A stretch of DNA of 64,000 nucleotides from Alphaproteobacteria bacterium (GCA_028284945.1 JANQQJ010000040.1:79270-143269); one strand, 5' to 3'. Shown: positions 46,502-58,183, counted from the first letter of the stretch. Made by a program: numbers and translations. The notes: a model not told the origin generated them from the letters alone.

Positions 46502-46626
46502 CGAACTCCTGAACCGGGAGGCCCCCGGAACGCCTTTGGTAATCTACTGAAAGGTTTACGCCAACCCCCTGATCCGGATCAATTTAGGGCGATAAATGGC
46601 GTCGGGAAAGCTATATCGGCAGCAGG

Positions 46627-47154
46627 TCAGGGTCCCAATCGTGCAAAGCGCAGCGCTTCTCGCAGACCACGCAGCGACACTTTGTGACTGACCTTGTGAT
46701 TGCCCGCACGGCCAGAGACCTCGGCGAACACATAGAGCATGGCGCTCTGCTGCCCTTCCAGGAGCGCCTCAAGCGCCCGCCGGTCGAGGGCGAAGTAAAC
46801 CGTACCACCACTATAGTCGCCATCGGAGGCAAAGAACTGCCGCCAACTGGCGGGGTCAGCTTCATCCTGGCGCAGCGAGACGATAACACGAGCGGTCTCG
46901 TAGTACGGGATCGGCGATATCCGCACACCCAGTCGAGGCTGATTACCCGGTGCGTCCAACACTGTCTCAACCACCAATCTGGGCAATCGCGCCTTGTTCT
47001 GAACGCCCCAGCCGTCTTCAGGCCGGCTATCAAAAGGCGTATGCGCGCACCAGGCCTTGCCGGGCCCGAAACACTCCCAATCATTGGCATATGCTGGCTC
47101 CGCTGCAGGTGCCAAAATCAACACGCTCAGCAGCAGCACGGCGATACCGCGCAC
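46627..47154 (-). CDS. secreted protein, weakly IalB-like
   Basis: A 175-residue protein with a Sec signal (IAVLLLSVLILAPAAEPAYA, cleavage at YAN). The mature part starts NDWECFGPGKAWCAH with two Cys and ends in SLRGLREALRFARLG, which loosely resembles the invasion-associated locus B C-terminus. The assignment is weak. GGGAG lies seven bases before the GTG start at 47154. Confidence 0.6.
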   Translation of the reverse strand: MRGIAVLLLSVLILAPAAEPAYANDWECFGPGKAWCAHTPFDSRPEDGWGVQNKARLPRLVVETVLDAPGNQPRLGVRISPIPYYETARVIVSLRQDEADPASWRQFFASDGDYSGGTVYFALDRRALEALLEGQQSAMLYVFAEVSGRAGNHKVSHKVSLRGLREALRFARLGP

Positions 47155-47240
47155 AGTCTTACTCCCTATGGCCTCGTTTTCTTTAGGATATAGGGCAGAT
47201 TTCCACTGTTCTCTAACCTGAAGGCCAGATCATCTCAAAT

Positions 47241-47343
47241 GTCATCGCGAGCAACGCGAAGCGATCCAGAGCCGGGACAACAATAGCCGCTCTGTGGATT
47301 GCCGCGCCGCCCCGGCCAAGAGGCCAGCGCGTCTCGCAATGAC
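47241..47343. repeat. palindromic intergenic repeat (GTCATTGCGAG type)
   Basis: A 103-base element with near-inverted ends GTCATCGCGAG and CTCGCAATGAC, and inner halves CGAAGCGATCCAGAG / CTGTGGATTGCCGCG. This type of palindromic repeat is common between bacterial genes. It lies between the IalB-like gene and mmsB. Confidence 0.75.
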
Positions 47344-47356
47344 ATCAGGACTATGT

Positions 47357-48247
47357 CTAAAGGTCACCCGCCAGCATTTTGATGACGCCCGAGAAATCCA
47401 GGCCGCCATGACCAGCTTCGGAGAGCTTGGTGTACAGCTCTTCAGAGTGCTGCCCTAAAGGTGTCTGTGCGGCCACGGTTTCCGCGGCTTCCTTGGCCAG
47501 CCGCAGATCCTTCAACATCATGTCGACAGCGAAACCGGCCTGGTAGTCATTGTTGGCCGGCGATGTCGGCACGGGGCCCGGCGCCGGGCAGTATGACGTC
47601 ATGGACCAGTTCTGCCCCGACGCGGTCGAGGAAATATCAAAGAAGGTCTGTGCATCGAGACCCAGCGTCTTGGCCAGATTGAACGCCTCTGACGTGCCGA
47701 TCATGCAGATGCCAAGCAGCATATTGTTCGCGACCTTGGCGACCTGACCGTTACCGGCAGCCCCGGCGTGGAAGATGTTCTTGCCCATGATGTCGAGGAA
47801 GGGCTTGGCCTTGGCAAAAGCCTCATCCGTACCGCCAACCATGAAGGTCAGCGTGCCGGCCTCCGCGCCGCCGACACCGCCGGATACAGGTGCGTCGACC
47901 ATTTCCAGCCCCTTTTCAGCGGCCGCGGCAATCACATCGCGGGCCGAAGGTACGTCAATGGTCGAACTATCGATCAGCAAGGTGCCGGGTGCGGCAGAAT
48001 CAATCACGCCACTCGCATCGGCATAGACGCCACGCACATGCTTGCCGGCCGGCAACATCGACACGACGACATCAACATCGCTTGCGGCCTCGGATGCGCT
48101 GGCACAGGCCGTTGCACCACGCTCGACCGCCAGCGAAACGGCGGCCTCCATCAGGTCAAAAACCTTCAGTTCGTGTCCGGCCTTGATGAGATTGTGAGCC
48201 ATATGTCCGCCCATATTGCCCAGGCCGATAAAGCCTACTTTTGCCAT
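47357..48247 (-). CDS. mmsB: 3-hydroxyisobutyrate dehydrogenase
   Basis: Oxidises 3-hydroxyisobutyrate in valine catabolism. The N-terminus AKVGFIGLGNMGGHMAHNLI is the dinucleotide site; DAPVSGGVGGAEAGTLTFMVGG binds substrate and the catalytic Lys is in GNGQVAKVANNMLLG. AGGAGAG precedes ATG 48247. The next gene upstream encodes 3-hydroxyisobutyryl-CoA hydrolase, so the pathway order supports this assignment over other beta-hydroxyacid dehydrogenases. Confidence 0.93.
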   Translation of the reverse strand: MAKVGFIGLGNMGGHMAHNLIKAGHELKVFDLMEAAVSLAVERGATACASASEAASDVDVVVSMLPAGKHVRGVYADASGVIDSAAPGTLLIDSSTIDVPSARDVIAAAAEKGLEMVDAPVSGGVGGAEAGTLTFMVGGTDEAFAKAKPFLDIMGKNIFHAGAAGNGQVAKVANNMLLGICMIGTSEAFNLAKTLGLDAQTFFDISSTASGQNWSMTSYCPAPGPVPTSPANNDYQAGFAVDMMLKDLRLAKEAAETVAAQTPLGQHSEELYTKLSEAGHGGLDFSGVIKMLAGDL

Positions 48248-48271
48248 GTCGTCTCTCCTGTTTGTTCTTGT

Positions 48272-48338
48272 CCCCCTCACCCCAACCCTCTCCCCCGAGG
48301 GGAGAGGGAGGGACCCGCGTCAGCGGGAGGGTGAGGGG
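48272..48338. repeat. REP-like palindrome, copy 1
   Basis: Arms CCCCTCACCC (48273-48282) and GGGTGAGGGG (48329-48338) are perfect inverted repeats, with an inner hairpin around CCCTCTCCCCC/GGGGAGAGGG. The same design recurs at 50609-50673. Confidence 0.85.
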
Positions 48339-48349
48339 CTGATTTGTCC

Positions 48350-49426
48350 TTAAGCCCGGGTCCCTGGCGGCCCGTCGAAGTGCAGGTCCTGGTCGCCGAG
48401 GGCCTGGAAATAGGCATCGACATCGGCGTCTGTTACCGCCTCAAGTGTGTCAGGCGACCACTTTGGCTCATTGTCCTTATCGACGATGACAGCGCGAACG
48501 CCTTCATAGAAATCCTGTCCCGCCATCACCTGCGTGACGATCCGGTACTCCATTTGCATGCAGGCATCGAAATCCAGCTTAGCGCCTTCGCGCATCTGCC
48601 GGAAGGTCACCTTCATGCTCGTGGGCGACTTGCCCTCAATCGTCGCCAGCGTTTTCTGGGCAAACTTGGAGCCGTTCAGCTTGAGCGTCTCGACCACGTC
48701 TTCCAGCGAGTTTTCACGGAAGATCACATCAATTTGCCCCTGTAGCAGCTTGACGTCGGACTGCCCCGGGTCCTCGTGGAATCCTTGAAGAATATCCTGA
48801 ATGTTCTCTTTGCTGCTCAGGTCGCCATCGACAAGAGCCTGTAGCAGATCATCGAGCTTGTCTGACGGCGTATAGCTGGTCGCAATGCCCAGATGCAGCG
48901 CATCTGCAGGCCGCAGCCGGTCACCGGTGATCGCTGAATACATCCCCGTCTCACCCGGACAACGGGGCATGAAGTAACTGCCGCCCACATCGGGGAACAA
49001 GCCGATGCCCGTCTCCGGCATGGCATAGGTGGTCCGCTCCGTCGCGACGCGGAAATCGCCATGCACCGAAAGGCCGCAGCCACCGCCCATGGTGATGCCA
49101 TCGATAAAGGCGATGTAGGGTTTCGGGTAGGTCTTGATGTAGCGGTTCAGCCGATACTCGTCCCAGAAGAAGCTGAGCGCAGTGGGCCGGTCGTTAAGGC
49201 CATTGTTGCGTAGCCACAAAATGTCACCACCGGCGCAGAAGGCGCGGTCGCCGGCCGCCTGAATGACAACGGCCTGGACCTCGTCATCCTCGGCCCATTC
49301 AATCATTTGGGGGTGAATTTCCAGCACCATCGGCTGGTTCAGCGCATTGAGCGCCTTGGGACGGTTGAGCGTGATCAGCCCAACCCCGCCGCGCTTTTCA
49401 AATAGAACTTCCGGTTCGTCGCTCAT
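48350..49426 (-). CDS. 3-hydroxyisobutyryl-CoA hydrolase / enoyl-CoA hydratase family
   Basis: A 358-residue crotonase-fold enzyme. GDRAFCAGGDILWLRNNG and GITMGGGCGLSVHGDFRVATE form the oxyanion hole; MPETGIGLFPDVGGSYF holds the Glu and Asp used by HIBCH. Length and the C-terminal region (FRQMREGAKLDFDACMQMEY) fit HIBCH rather than a plain hydratase. It lies between mmsB and an acyl-CoA dehydrogenase, as expected for valine degradation. Confidence 0.93.
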   Translation of the reverse strand: MSDEPEVLFEKRGGVGLITLNRPKALNALNQPMVLEIHPQMIEWAEDDEVQAVVIQAAGDRAFCAGGDILWLRNNGLNDRPTALSFFWDEYRLNRYIKTYPKPYIAFIDGITMGGGCGLSVHGDFRVATERTTYAMPETGIGLFPDVGGSYFMPRCPGETGMYSAITGDRLRPADALHLGIATSYTPSDKLDDLLQALVDGDLSSKENIQDILQGFHEDPGQSDVKLLQGQIDVIFRENSLEDVVETLKLNGSKFAQKTLATIEGKSPTSMKVTFRQMREGAKLDFDACMQMEYRIVTQVMAGQDFYEGVRAVIVDKDNEPKWSPDTLEAVTDADVDAYFQALGDQDLHFDGPPGTRA

Positions 49427-49439
49427 TTTCGCCGTTCCC

Positions 49440-50594
49440 CTAACGGTTCGCTGGATAAGGCCCTTTAAGGATCATGCGGGAGATAATCACCCGCATGATT
49501 TCGTTTGTGCCTTCCAGAATCTGATGCACCCGCAGGTCGCGTAGGAAGCGCTCAATCGGGTACTCCTTGATATAGCCATAGCCGCCATGCAGCTGCAGCG
49601 CGTCATTGACGATGTCGAAGCAGACATCGGTTGTGAAGCGCTTGGCCATGGCGGCTTTCATGGTCGCGTCATGCGCGCCCTCGCTGACCGCAACGGCGCC
49701 GGATCGCACCATCAGGCGGCCCGCTTCCAGTTCCGTCGCCATATCGGCCAGCTTAAATTGGGTCGCCTGAAAATCCGCAATAGCACGGCCAAACTGTTTA
49801 CGCTCCTTGGTGTAATCGAGCGCAGTCTCCAGGCAGGCGCGCGCGCCACCCAGCGAACAGGCGGCTATATTAAGGCGCCCGCCATCCAGACCCTGCATGG
49901 CGATCTTGAAGCCGTCGCCTTCTTCGCCAATACGGTTGGCAACCGGAATGCGGCAATCTTCGAAAATGACGGATGAGGTCGGCTGGGACTTCCAGCCCAG
50001 CTTCTTTTCCTGGGCGCCAAAGGAGAGGCCGGGCGTCCCCGCCTCGACGACAACGCAGGTGATACCGCCCGGGCCATCATCACCGGTACGGACCATCACG
50101 ACATAAATGTCGGAACGGCCACCGCCGGAGATGAATGCCTTGGAGCCGTTCAGGATGTAGTCGTCACCATCGCGGACCGCCTTGGTGCGCAGACTTGCAG
50201 CGTCAGACCCCGCGCCCGGTTCGGTGAGGCAATAGGAGGAGAAGTGCTCCATGGTCATCAGCTTGGGCAGCCATTTCGCCCGCTGTTCGTCAGTGCCCCA
50301 TTTGTCGATCATCCACGACGCCATGTTGTGGATCGAGATGTAGGCCGCCGTTGACGGACACGCCGCCGCTAGCTCTTCAAAGACGATGGTGGATTCCAGC
50401 CGGCTGAGCCCGACGCCATAGTCGTCGCTAACATAGATGCCGGCAAAGCCAAGCTCTGCCGCCTGCCGGAGTTCTTCTTCCGGAAAGATTGACTCTTCGT
50501 CCCATTCCGCCGCCTTGGGCGCCATCACGTCCTGGGCAAATGCGCGCGCCGTATCCTGGAACAGGCGCTGGTCTTCGTTCAGTTCAAAGTCCAT
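49440..50594 (-). CDS. acyl-CoA dehydrogenase (isobutyryl-CoA dehydrogenase-like)
   Basis: A 384-residue FAD enzyme. [20 protein letters not shown] begins the helical domain; [19 protein letters not shown] is the FAD/substrate loop, and the C-terminal [16 protein letters not shown] has the conserved region near the catalytic Glu site. Neighbours from the valine pathway suggest isobutyryl-CoA as substrate. ATG 50594 is used from the conserved N-terminus; a REP-like palindrome lies directly upstream. Confidence 0.93.
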   Translation of the reverse strand: MDFELNEDQRLFQDTARAFAQDVMAPKAAEWDEESIFPEEELRQAAELGFAGIYVSDDYGVGLSRLESTIVFEELAAACPSTAAYISIHNMASWMIDKWGTDEQRAKWLPKLMTMEHFSSYCLTEPGAGSDAASLRTKAVRDGDDYILNGSKAFISGGGRSDIYVVMVRTGDDGPGGITCVVVEAGTPGLSFGAQEKKLGWKSQPTSSVIFEDCRIPVANRIGEEGDGFKIAMQGLDGGRLNIAACSLGGARACLETALDYTKERKQFGRAIADFQATQFKLADMATELEAGRLMVRSGAVAVSEGAHDATMKAAMAKRFTTDVCFDIVNDALQLHGGYGYIKEYPIERFLRDLRVHQILEGTNEIMRVIISRMILKGPYPANR

Positions 50595-50608
50595 GAGTTC
50601 GTTCGCTA

Positions 50609-50673
50609 CCCCCCTCACCCGTTCGCTTCGCTCACCTCCCTCTCCCCCGGGGGAGAGGGTCAGGGTGAGGGGG
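50609..50673. repeat. REP-like palindrome, copy 2
   Basis: CCCCCCTCACCC (50609-50620) and GGGTGAGGGGG (50663-50673) form inverted arms, with CTCTCCCCC/GGGGGAGAG inside. It shares the arms of the element at 48272. Confidence 0.85.
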
Positions 50674-50758
50674 CGCTGGATATATCGTGCAATCTATAAA
50701 CCAATGGCCGGCAGGCGCAACAGCACCCACCGGCCATCAGCTCAGCACAATTCGCTGG

Positions 50759-52192
50759 TTAGGCGATTTTTTCCATGATGTCCTTGCCGAACAATTCCTC
50801 GTCCGACGGAATGACCTTGGTTTCGGCCAGCGGCTTGGAGACCCAGGTCTCATTGATCAAGTCACGCCACGAAATATTGTTGTTCGTGCCATTGCCGCCC
50901 CAAGAGCCACAACCCAGCGAGAAGGTCTGGCGCATGCCGTTCCAGAGGTTGCCGGAATTGGATGCGGCCTGCGGCTGGTTGACCATGACACGGGACGTCT
51001 TGGTCGCGTTGGCCACCTTCATGATGTTCTCGTCGCTCTGCGAATAAAGACCGCAAGAGTGGCCCTGCCCCTGATAGGACTGGATATTGTTGGTCAGCTC
51101 AATCGCATGGTCGATGTCCTTGGCCCGATAAAGCGCCATGGTGACCGAGAGCTTTTCGCCCGAGAATGGATGATCTTCACCCCAGCCGTCTTCCGGCACG
51201 ATGAAGAACTCACGGCCTTCAGGGGCTTCGATCCCGGCCATGCCGGCGATCTTTTCAAACGGCTGCGCCACGATCGCCGTGTTCAGGTGACCATCTTCCC
51301 AGATCGTGTTCTGAAGCTTGGCCTTTTCTTCCTCGTTGACGATATAGCCGCCCTGGTGAACCAGCTTGCTCAGCATTTCGTCATAGATCGCATCCACCAA
51401 GACGACCGAATTATCGGACGAACAGGAAGCAGCCAGATCGAGCGTCTTGGAAATACGGATTTTTTCAGCTGCATCATCCAGATCAGCGGTGTCGTCAACG
51501 GTGATCACCGCATTGCCGACGCCAACACCCAGAGCCGGCGTGCCACTGGAATAAGCTGCGGTAACCATCGCCCCACCGCCGGTGGCCAGCACACGGTCAC
51601 ACTGGCGCATCAATTCGTTGGTCTTTTCCAGCGACGGGGTATCGATGCCGATCACCAGATCCGCCGGTGCGCCACAGGCCACGATCGCCTCACGCATATA
51701 GTCGCAGATTTTCTTGTTGGTCAGTTTGGCGCGAGGATGGGGCGCCACGATGATCGAGTTACGGCCTTTCACCGCGTGGATCGCCTTAATAACCGGCGTC
51801 GCTTCCGGATTGGTTGACGGCGCCAGTGCACCGATCACGCCCATCGGCTTGGCGATCTTGATGATGTTGCGTTCCGGGTCTTCTTCCAGAACACCAACGG
51901 ACTTGTCATCGATGATGTCCATCAATGTCGCGCGCGTCTTGCGGTGAATCTTCAGATACTTGCCGTCATAGTTGCCAAGCTGCGTCTCATCGACGGTGAA
52001 CTGGGCAATCTCTTCTGAACGGTCCTCACGGGCCACAGACCACACCATGGCACGGATCAGTTCATCGACCTGTTCTTGCGTGTAGTTTTCGATCTGCGCC
52101 TGCGCCGCGCGCGACCGGGCCACCAGTTCCGCGATTTCCTCGGCGGGGCTCCGCTCGTCGTCTGCGGTCATCTGTTTGACGGTTTCAGTCAT
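50759..52192 (-). CDS. CoA-acylating aldehyde dehydrogenase (sulfoacetaldehyde dehydrogenase-like)
   Basis: A 477-residue member of the acylating aldehyde dehydrogenase family (EutE/AdhE-N/SauS group), making an acyl-CoA from an aldehyde and NAD. Signatures: GVIGALAPSTNPEATPVIKA, LATGGGAMVTAAYSSG, and the catalytic Cys in LDLAASCSSDNSVVLV. The overall sequence is most like enzymes annotated as sulfoacetaldehyde dehydrogenase, but no other sulfonate gene is near, so the substrate is uncertain. GGGAGAG precedes ATG 52192. A LysR regulator is divergent from it. Confidence 0.8.
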   Translation of the reverse strand: MTETVKQMTADDERSPAEEIAELVARSRAAQAQIENYTQEQVDELIRAMVWSVAREDRSEEIAQFTVDETQLGNYDGKYLKIHRKTRATLMDIIDDKSVGVLEEDPERNIIKIAKPMGVIGALAPSTNPEATPVIKAIHAVKGRNSIIVAPHPRAKLTNKKICDYMREAIVACGAPADLVIGIDTPSLEKTNELMRQCDRVLATGGGAMVTAAYSSGTPALGVGVGNAVITVDDTADLDDAAEKIRISKTLDLAASCSSDNSVVLVDAIYDEMLSKLVHQGGYIVNEEEKAKLQNTIWEDGHLNTAIVAQPFEKIAGMAGIEAPEGREFFIVPEDGWGEDHPFSGEKLSVTMALYRAKDIDHAIELTNNIQSYQGQGHSCGLYSQSDENIMKVANATKTSRVMVNQPQAASNSGNLWNGMRQTFSLGCGSWGGNGTNNNISWRDLINETWVSKPLAETKVIPSDEELFGKDIMEKIA

Positions 52193-52420
52193 TGTGCTGC
52201 TCTCCCAGCTTAAGGTCTGGCCAGCAGGACCCATGATCCCGGTCTGACCCCAAAACGAATACCGCCGTTGCCGTGCAACGGACAGTCCACTCCCGATACT
52301 TGAAAGTGAAGTCTACAGAAGACAAAATTGCTTGGCTATGCGAAATTCTCCCCGTTTGATCTGCAAAAATCCACAGAAGTTCACCCAGGGTGACGTAACG
52401 TAAAGCAGGAAGAGAAATCC

Positions 52421-54321
<1,901 letters not shown>

Positions 54322-54387
54322 CGATTTTTGCGCTTTGCGCCCGTAACCGTGTAGGTATTGTTCCCGTAGCGAGTTTGAGGGGGATCT

Positions 54388-56241
54388 ATGGCCGGCGTTG
54401 AGCTGACCTTCGAGATGGGCTTTGTCTTTGCCGCCATTACCTTGGCGGTGGTGTTTTATTCGATCGACCGGGTGCCGATCGAAATGACGTCGCTGGTGAC
54501 GATGGCGGCCCTGCTGATCTTTTTTCACTATTTCCCCGTCTCCTCTGGCGACGGCGTTTATGAGTTGAACAGCCGTACGCTGTTGGCCGGGTTTGCCGAA
54601 CCGGCACTCGTTGCCATCATTGCCTTGCTTGTCGTCGGGCAAGCGTTGGTTCAAACCGGGGCCCTGGACGGCCCCGCGGCGCTTTTGATCCGATTGGGCC
54701 GGGGCCATGCCGGCATCGTGATCATCATGGCGCTGATCTTTGTCGCCATTCTCTCCGGCATCATGAACAACACGCCGGTCGTGGTGATCTTTATCCCTAT
54801 TATGAGCGCCCTGGCCGAACGCCTTGATCAACCGCCCAGCCGGGTGCTGATCCCTTTAAGTTTCGCCGCCATCCTTGGCGGTATGACGACGCTGATCGGC
54901 TCCAGCACGAACCTGCTGGTTTCTGGCGCCGCGGTTAAAGAGGGATTGCCGGAACTCACCTTCTTTGAATTCACCATCCCCGGGGCCGTGCTAGCCGGTG
55001 TCGGTTTGATCTATCTGGTGTTCATCGCCCCTCGCCTGCTGCCCAACCGGTCGCCGCTGGCCGACGAATTCACCGGTGAGACCGGCAAGCAATTTGTCGC
55101 TGAAATTGACGTTCATCCCGGCAGCCGGTTGATCGGCGAAGAAGCTGCAGCAGGTATCTTCAAGGCCCTGCCCGATATCACCGTCCGTCTGATCCAACGC
55201 GGCGAAGCGGCCATATTACCGCCGTTCGAGGATGTCTCACTGCAAGTCGGCGATAGCCTGATCGTTGCCGCCACCCGCAAGGCACTGACTGATGTCTATT
55301 CCCGCGATCCCGACATGATCGAAGGGGTCGGTGAAGAGGCTCTGGTCGTGTTGACCGGTGAAGTCGAAAAGCGCAAAACCGCCAACCGCATCCTGGCAGA
55401 GGTGGTGATCGCGCCGGCGTCGCGGCTGGATGGCCGGACGCTTGCCGCATCCGGCTTTAGAAGCCAGACAGGCTGCATCGTGCTGGGCGTTCAGCGCCGG
55501 TCGCGGATGCTGCGCGCCGGCATCAACGATATTCGCCTGGAAGCGGGCGACGTGCTGCTGGTGACCGGACGCCGCGGCGATGTGATGGGTTTGCGGGAAA
55601 ACCGCGACGTTCTGTTGATGGAGTGGTCGACCCGCGAACTCCCCAAACGCGCCCTGGCCGTGCGCTCGCTGCTGATCTTCGGGATCGTGGTGGGCTTGGC
55701 GGCAACCGGCCAGCTACCGATTGAAATCGCGGCCCTTGCCGGGGCCGGATTGATGGTGATTGGCAGATGTCTCAACGTCAGGCAGGCGGCTCGCTCCGTC
55801 GACCGGCGCGTGATCCTGCTGGTCGCAGCCGCCCTCGCACTCGGCAATGCGCTGAGCGCAACCGGCGGGGCCGGATATGTTGCCCACAGCATGCTGACCG
55901 CACTAGAAGGCGCTGAGGTCACCATCATCCTGTCGGCATTCTTCCTGCTGATCGCGGCGATGACCAATGTGTTGAGCAACAATGCAACCGCCGTGCTGTT
56001 CACGCCCATTGCGGTCAATATGGCGACCGAACTGGGTGTCGAACCGATGGTTTTTCTGCTGGCAGTCATCTTCGGGGCCAATTGCTCGTTCGCCACACCC
56101 ATCGCCTATCAGACCAATCTGCTCGTTATGGGCCCGGGCCACTATAGATTTGGCGATTTTCTTCGGACTGGCCTGCCGTTGATTGTTTTATTATGGTTAA
56201 CTTTCAGTCTGTTCATGCCCTGGTACTTCGGACTGGTATAG
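54388..56241 (+). CDS. SLC13-type permease with two TrkA-C domains
   Basis: A 617-residue inner-membrane permease. N- and C-terminal halves are membrane bundles with the motif SSTNLLVSGAA (Na+/substrate loop) and VLSNNATAVLFTPIA; between them (residues about 220-410) are two TrkA-C/RCK-C domains, each with VGDSLIVAATRK- or AGDVLLVTGRRGD-type ends. This arrangement is common in bacterial SLC13-like carriers of sulfate or dicarboxylates. Substrate unknown. Confidence 0.88.
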   Translation: MAGVELTFEMGFVFAAITLAVVFYSIDRVPIEMTSLVTMAALLIFFHYFPVSSGDGVYELNSRTLLAGFAEPALVAIIALLVVGQALVQTGALDGPAALLIRLGRGHAGIVIIMALIFVAILSGIMNNTPVVVIFIPIMSALAERLDQPPSRVLIPLSFAAILGGMTTLIGSSTNLLVSGAAVKEGLPELTFFEFTIPGAVLAGVGLIYLVFIAPRLLPNRSPLADEFTGETGKQFVAEIDVHPGSRLIGEEAAAGIFKALPDITVRLIQRGEAAILPPFEDVSLQVGDSLIVAATRKALTDVYSRDPDMIEGVGEEALVVLTGEVEKRKTANRILAEVVIAPASRLDGRTLAASGFRSQTGCIVLGVQRRSRMLRAGINDIRLEAGDVLLVTGRRGDVMGLRENRDVLLMEWSTRELPKRALAVRSLLIFGIVVGLAATGQLPIEIAALAGAGLMVIGRCLNVRQAARSVDRRVILLVAAALALGNALSATGGAGYVAHSMLTALEGAEVTIILSAFFLLIAAMTNVLSNNATAVLFTPIAVNMATELGVEPMVFLLAVIFGANCSFATPIAYQTNLLVMGPGHYRFGDFLRTGLPLIVLLWLTFSLFMPWYFGLV

Positions 56242-56253
56242 AAGCGAGCGCCT

Positions 56254-57000
56254 GTGACCGATCAGTTTATCAGATTTCCACGGTTCTATCTGACCGTGCC
56301 ATCGCCCTGCCCCTACCTGCCTGGCCGGCTGGAGCAGAAGATATTTACCGAACTGAAGCAGCCGCATGCCAAAGAACTGAATGACTCTCTGTCCAAGGTA
56401 GGATTCCGGCGGTCGCAGAAGGTTGCCTATAAACCCGCGTGCGAAGGCTGCAGCGCGTGCATTTCGGTCCGCATTGCAGTGAACGAATTCGAACCGGGAC
56501 GAAACATGCGCCGGATTCTGAAGCGTAATGGTGACCTGGTTGAAACCACCGTGCCGCCGCATGCAACGCTGGAGCAGTTTGACCTGCTGACCCGCTATCT
56601 CGATACAAGACACTCCGACGGTGGCATGGCGGGGATGTCAGCCATGGACTACGCGACGATGGTCGAAGAGACGCCGGTCAGCACAAACCTGGTTGAATAT
56701 CGTGCGCACAATCTTGATCCGACGCGGGAAACATCACCGCTGCTGGCCGCCTGCCTGACCGACGTTCTCGATGACGGGCTGTCGATGATCTACAGTTTTT
56801 ATGAGACGGCGGAGATCGACCGCAGCCTGGGCACCTATATGATCCTGTCGCATATCGAATGGGCCAAGCGCCTGGGCCTTTCCTATGTCTATCTTGGTTA
56901 CTGGATCGAAGGGTCGGCCAAGATGGAGTACAAGGCCCGTTTTCAGCCGCTTGAGCTCTATTCCGAAGATGGCTGGCACCGGATGGACCAGCAGGCTTAG
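56254..57000 (+). CDS. bpt: aspartate/glutamate leucyltransferase (arginyltransferase family)
   Basis: Adds Leu from tRNA to N-terminal Asp/Glu, marking proteins for ClpAP. The N-terminal FYLTVPSPCPYLPGRLEQK has the CxY pocket, then YKPACEGCSACISVRIAVNEF, and YLGYWIEGSAKMEYKARFQPLE near the C-terminus. The start is GTG 56254. Length (248) is usual for the Bpt/Ate group. Confidence 0.93.
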   Translation: MTDQFIRFPRFYLTVPSPCPYLPGRLEQKIFTELKQPHAKELNDSLSKVGFRRSQKVAYKPACEGCSACISVRIAVNEFEPGRNMRRILKRNGDLVETTVPPHATLEQFDLLTRYLDTRHSDGGMAGMSAMDYATMVEETPVSTNLVEYRAHNLDPTRETSPLLAACLTDVLDDGLSMIYSFYETAEIDRSLGTYMILSHIEWAKRLGLSYVYLGYWIEGSAKMEYKARFQPLELYSEDGWHRMDQQA

Positions 57001-57012
57001 GTCTGACCCCTC

Positions 57013-58182
57013 ATGACCGATGAGACCAGCAAACCGCGTGACGGCGCCTCGTCGGTTATCCGCCGCAGTTTTCTGACCGGCGCCGGTGCTGCAGCCGCGG
57101 CAGGCACGCTGGCCGCCATTGCCCCCAAATCCGATCCCCCGCCCACCACCGCAGGCAGCGATCCCAAATTCGACCTCAAAATGGTTACGACGTGGCCGAA
57201 GGGCTTTCCAGGACTGGGTACATCGGCCGACCGATTGGCCGCCCGGATTAATGCGAGTTCCGGTGGTTCCATCAATGTCAAAGTCTATGGCGCAGGCGAA
57301 CTGGTCCCGGCCCTTGGCGCGTTTGATGCCGTTCAGCAGGGCAATGCCGACATCTATCACGGCGCGGAATATTACTGGCAGGGCAAGTCCAAAGCCTTTG
57401 CCTTTTTTGCCGCCGTGCCCTTCGGTTTGACGGGTCCGGAGCTCTCAGCCTGGGTCCGCTGGGGCGGTGGCCAGGCCCTGTGGGACGAACTGTCGGCGCG
57501 GTACAACATAAAGGCTTTTTTGACCGCGAATTCGGGCACCCAGATGGGCGGCTGGTACAAGCGTCCGCTCAACACACTGGAAGACTTCAAGGGGCTTAAA
57601 GTCCGCATGCCGGGCATGGGCGGCGAGGTCTTGCGCCGCATGGGCGCCGCGGCCAGCACCATTCCCGGCGGGGAAATCTATCAGGCGTTGCAATCGGGGC
57701 GCATCGACGGCACCGAATGGGCAGGCCCGTGGAACGATGTCGCCTTCGGTTTCTTCGAGATCGCCAAATACTACTACTATCCGGGTTTTCATGAGCCGGG
57801 CACGGGCCTTTCGATGGGCATCAATCTGGACGTCTGGAATCGCATGTCGCCTGCCCAGCAAAGCATTGTCGAGACGGCGACCACGGCAGAGGTCGAAAAC
57901 GCGCTGGCCGAGTTCAACGCCGAAAACGCCCTCGCCTACCAGGAAATCCTGAAAATGCCGGATGTGACCGTGGCGCCCTTCTCCGAAGAGATCACGCGGG
58001 AGATTGCGCGGCTTTCCGCCGAGGTCGTCGCCGAAGCCGGCGAGGAGGATGAGCTATCCCGGCGGATTTATGAGAGTTTCTCTGCATTCCGCGAAAGAGC
58101 CATCGCCTACAACAAAATCTCCGAGCTGGCCTTTGCGCAAGACCGCCTGCTGGACTCAACCCTGGACCTGACCGGGGACTAA
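57013..58182 (+). CDS. TRAP transporter substrate-binding protein, TakP-like
   Basis: A periplasmic binding protein (389 residues) for a tripartite ATP-independent transporter. A Tat signal (VIRRSFLTGAGAAAAAGTLA) begins the chain. FDLKMVTTWPKGFPGLGTSA, GAGELVPALGAFDAVQQGNA, GTQMGGWYKRPLNT and IDGTEWAGPWNDVAFGFFEI are close to TakP of Rhodobacter sphaeroides, which binds 2-oxoacids with Na+; the TEW and GP residues are kept. It is followed by the small and large permease genes. Confidence 0.9.
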   Translation: MTDETSKPRDGASSVIRRSFLTGAGAAAAAGTLAAIAPKSDPPPTTAGSDPKFDLKMVTTWPKGFPGLGTSADRLAARINASSGGSINVKVYGAGELVPALGAFDAVQQGNADIYHGAEYYWQGKSKAFAFFAAVPFGLTGPELSAWVRWGGGQALWDELSARYNIKAFLTANSGTQMGGWYKRPLNTLEDFKGLKVRMPGMGGEVLRRMGAAASTIPGGEIYQALQSGRIDGTEWAGPWNDVAFGFFEIAKYYYYPGFHEPGTGLSMGINLDVWNRMSPAQQSIVETATTAEVENALAEFNAENALAYQEILKMPDVTVAPFSEEITREIARLSAEVVAEAGEEDELSRRIYESFSAFRERAIAYNKISELAFAQDRLLDSTLDLTGD

Positions 58183-58183
58183 C

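Noticed and set aside
56734..57360. 208-codon minus-strand frame
   Set aside because: It overlaps the ends of bpt and the TRAP binding-protein gene in antisense and has no recognisable motif.
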